Positions 63,250 through 64,000 of a DNA stretch of 64,000 bases are shown here, piece by piece. The notes under the pieces are model-generated. The model made no database searches. It had not been told where the DNA came from and saw nothing but the letters and a program-made list of their open reading frames with translations. Made by a program: the position numbers and the translations under genes. Origin of the DNA: Acinetobacter sp. NIPH 298 (GTDB taxonomy: Bacteria; Pseudomonadota; Gammaproteobacteria; Pseudomonadales; Moraxellaceae); assembly GCF_000369505.1 (NCBI RefSeq), contig NZ_KB850055.1:2289513-2353512 (forward strand), written 5' to 3'. How positions within the stretch are numbered: the first letter of the stretch is position 1; every line of letters starts with the position of its first letter.

Positions 63250-64000
63250 TTAGAACATTTGCTGATAAATATCGGGCTGTAACATCTGTTTCGTTTGCTC
63301 AGCTGTGAAATAAATAGCCAGTTGCGGCGCATCTTTACTGATCTCATTGGCACGATAATGCAATCCAATGCCCTCGCCATCAAAGAACCAATCCGCTTGA
63401 CCCCAGTATAAGGTCTTTGGTACTTGTTTTTTCACCTCTATCGACTGCTGCTCAATCCATTTCTGATAATGGAGTTGAATCACATCATGCATGGCACTTT
63501 GCTGCTTTTTTTGAATGACATCTAACACTGTTAAATGCTTTTGTAGCTTACGATCCGCGACAAAGAAATAATAACGATCTTTTACTTCAATATCTTCTTG
63601 TTTGGTATCAACACCCACTTGTAACAAGACATACTGATTACGTTGTGACGCCATTCTAGTATTCAGGTGCAATGCATAGGCTTTATTTTCCGAATATTTA
63701 TCTTGCCATTCATCAGACTTTTTAACATAAGCATTTATGGCTTGTTGTAGGGTCATACTTTGTTTGAGTTCTATTTGCTGTTGAATGACCATGGCTTGAT
63801 TTCTCTCAATCCAAGTATTCAACCATTCATCTTGGGTTTTAATGGTTTGAATATCAACATCAATACAGTTTTTCTTTTCGCAAAAAGGCAATGCATATTT
63901 TGCTTTGCTTTCTTGGATATTTAAATAAGGAAGGATCTCTGCTTTTTCAGTCTTTGCTGTTTTCGACTCAATTGTTTCTGCTGAATCAGATTCATTTTTT
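63250..64000 (-). CDS. DUF3298-type protein, N-terminus outside the window
   Basis: The frame is open from the window edge to the stop at 63,250, giving at least 250 residues. Similarity to the neighbouring lipoprotein is visible (ALPFCEKKNC against LPECKGNTC, and GEGIGLHYRANEISKDAPQLAIYF against GENGLILQYGEYEIGPYVVGLPRLVIPF). The two are therefore tandem paralogs. The region near the edge is Ser/Glu/Lys-rich (TAKTEKAEILPY), as expected of a linker after a signal peptide. The start codon suggested at 63,891 is internal and not used. Confidence 0.72.
   Translation of the reverse strand, partial: KNESDSAETIESKTAKTEKAEILPYLNIQESKAKYALPFCEKKNCIDVDIQTIKTQDEWLNTWIERNQAMVIQQQIELKQSMTLQQAINAYVKKSDEWQDKYSENKAYALHLNTRMASQRNQYVLLQVGVDTKQEDIEVKDRYYFFVADRKLQKHLTVLDVIQKKQQSAMHDVIQLHYQKWIEQQSIEVKKQVPKTLYWGQADWFFDGEGIGLHYRANEISKDAPQLAIYFTAEQTKQMLQPDIYQQMF

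Overview
The window looks like a chromosomal segment of an Acinetobacter species. The gene content and AT-rich codon use fit (split pntA1/pntA2/pntB transhydrogenase, SoxR-type regulator, acr3-type ars operon, dusA, tcdA, acnA, tatD). The genus is inferred from protein resemblance and was not checked by a search. Almost all coordinates below come from reading frames; where the longest frame began at a doubtful TTG or GTG, a start was chosen by ribosome binding site or family alignment.

Host region 1 (1-17.9 kb): the end of a short-chain dehydrogenase, the proton-translocating transhydrogenase operon, and a SoxR-type regulator divergent from a RidA-MFS operon with a near-perfect SoxR box between them. 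Next come the ectoine/hydroxyectoine operon ectABCD preceded by a MarR-type regulator (ectR), and a glyoxalase/quinol-monooxygenase pair divergent from a LysR regulator. An arsenic operon (arsC, arsR, arsC, acr3, arsH) with a stray second copy of the arsH 3' end and a LysE-type exporter close the region.

Genomic island (about 17,900-54,392; 36.5 kb): it is inserted in the 5' end of dusA. The displaced first 29 codons of the original dusA lie at 17,846. A complete dusA, with a replacement N-terminus supplied by the island, starts at 54,322. A 17-bp exact direct repeat marks both ends. A tyrosine integrase sits next to dusA with a PrtN-like (excisionase-type) gene converging on it, and clustered 9-bp repeats that may be integrase arm sites occur at both ends.

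Island cargo, left to right: (i) a defence block: small unknown gene, leucine-rich-variant repeat protein, two translationally coupled DUF262 proteins (the second with a DUF1524/HNH end), HsdR, a membrane protein plus DUF4868-like protein resembling the Kiwa system, HsdS, a winged-helix protein and HsdM; (ii) a Fic toxin with a YhfG-like antitoxin; (iii) an IS3-type remnant and a second RadA; (iv) a copper-resistance block (truncated TolC-type protein, Met/His-rich proteins, CopB, CopA oxidase, CopRS-type two-component system, Cu P-type ATPase, CopC, CopD); (v) an island maintenance block (putative recombination directionality factor, YqaJ exonuclease, DUF932 protein, Zn-ribbon protein, inovirus Gp2-like protein), then AT-rich genes of unknown function and the integration module.

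Host region 2 (54.3-64 kb): dusA, a CHAP-like protein, tcdA, an MFS transporter, acnA, tatD and two tandem DUF3298-type lipoprotein paralogs, the second running off the window.

The most interesting material is the defence block, where a Kiwa-like gene pair is threaded into a type I restriction operon followed by a coupled DUF262 pair and a repeat protein. A four-armed hairpin RNA candidate near 46.35 kb, whose G-U pairs single out the plus strand, is the other main item.
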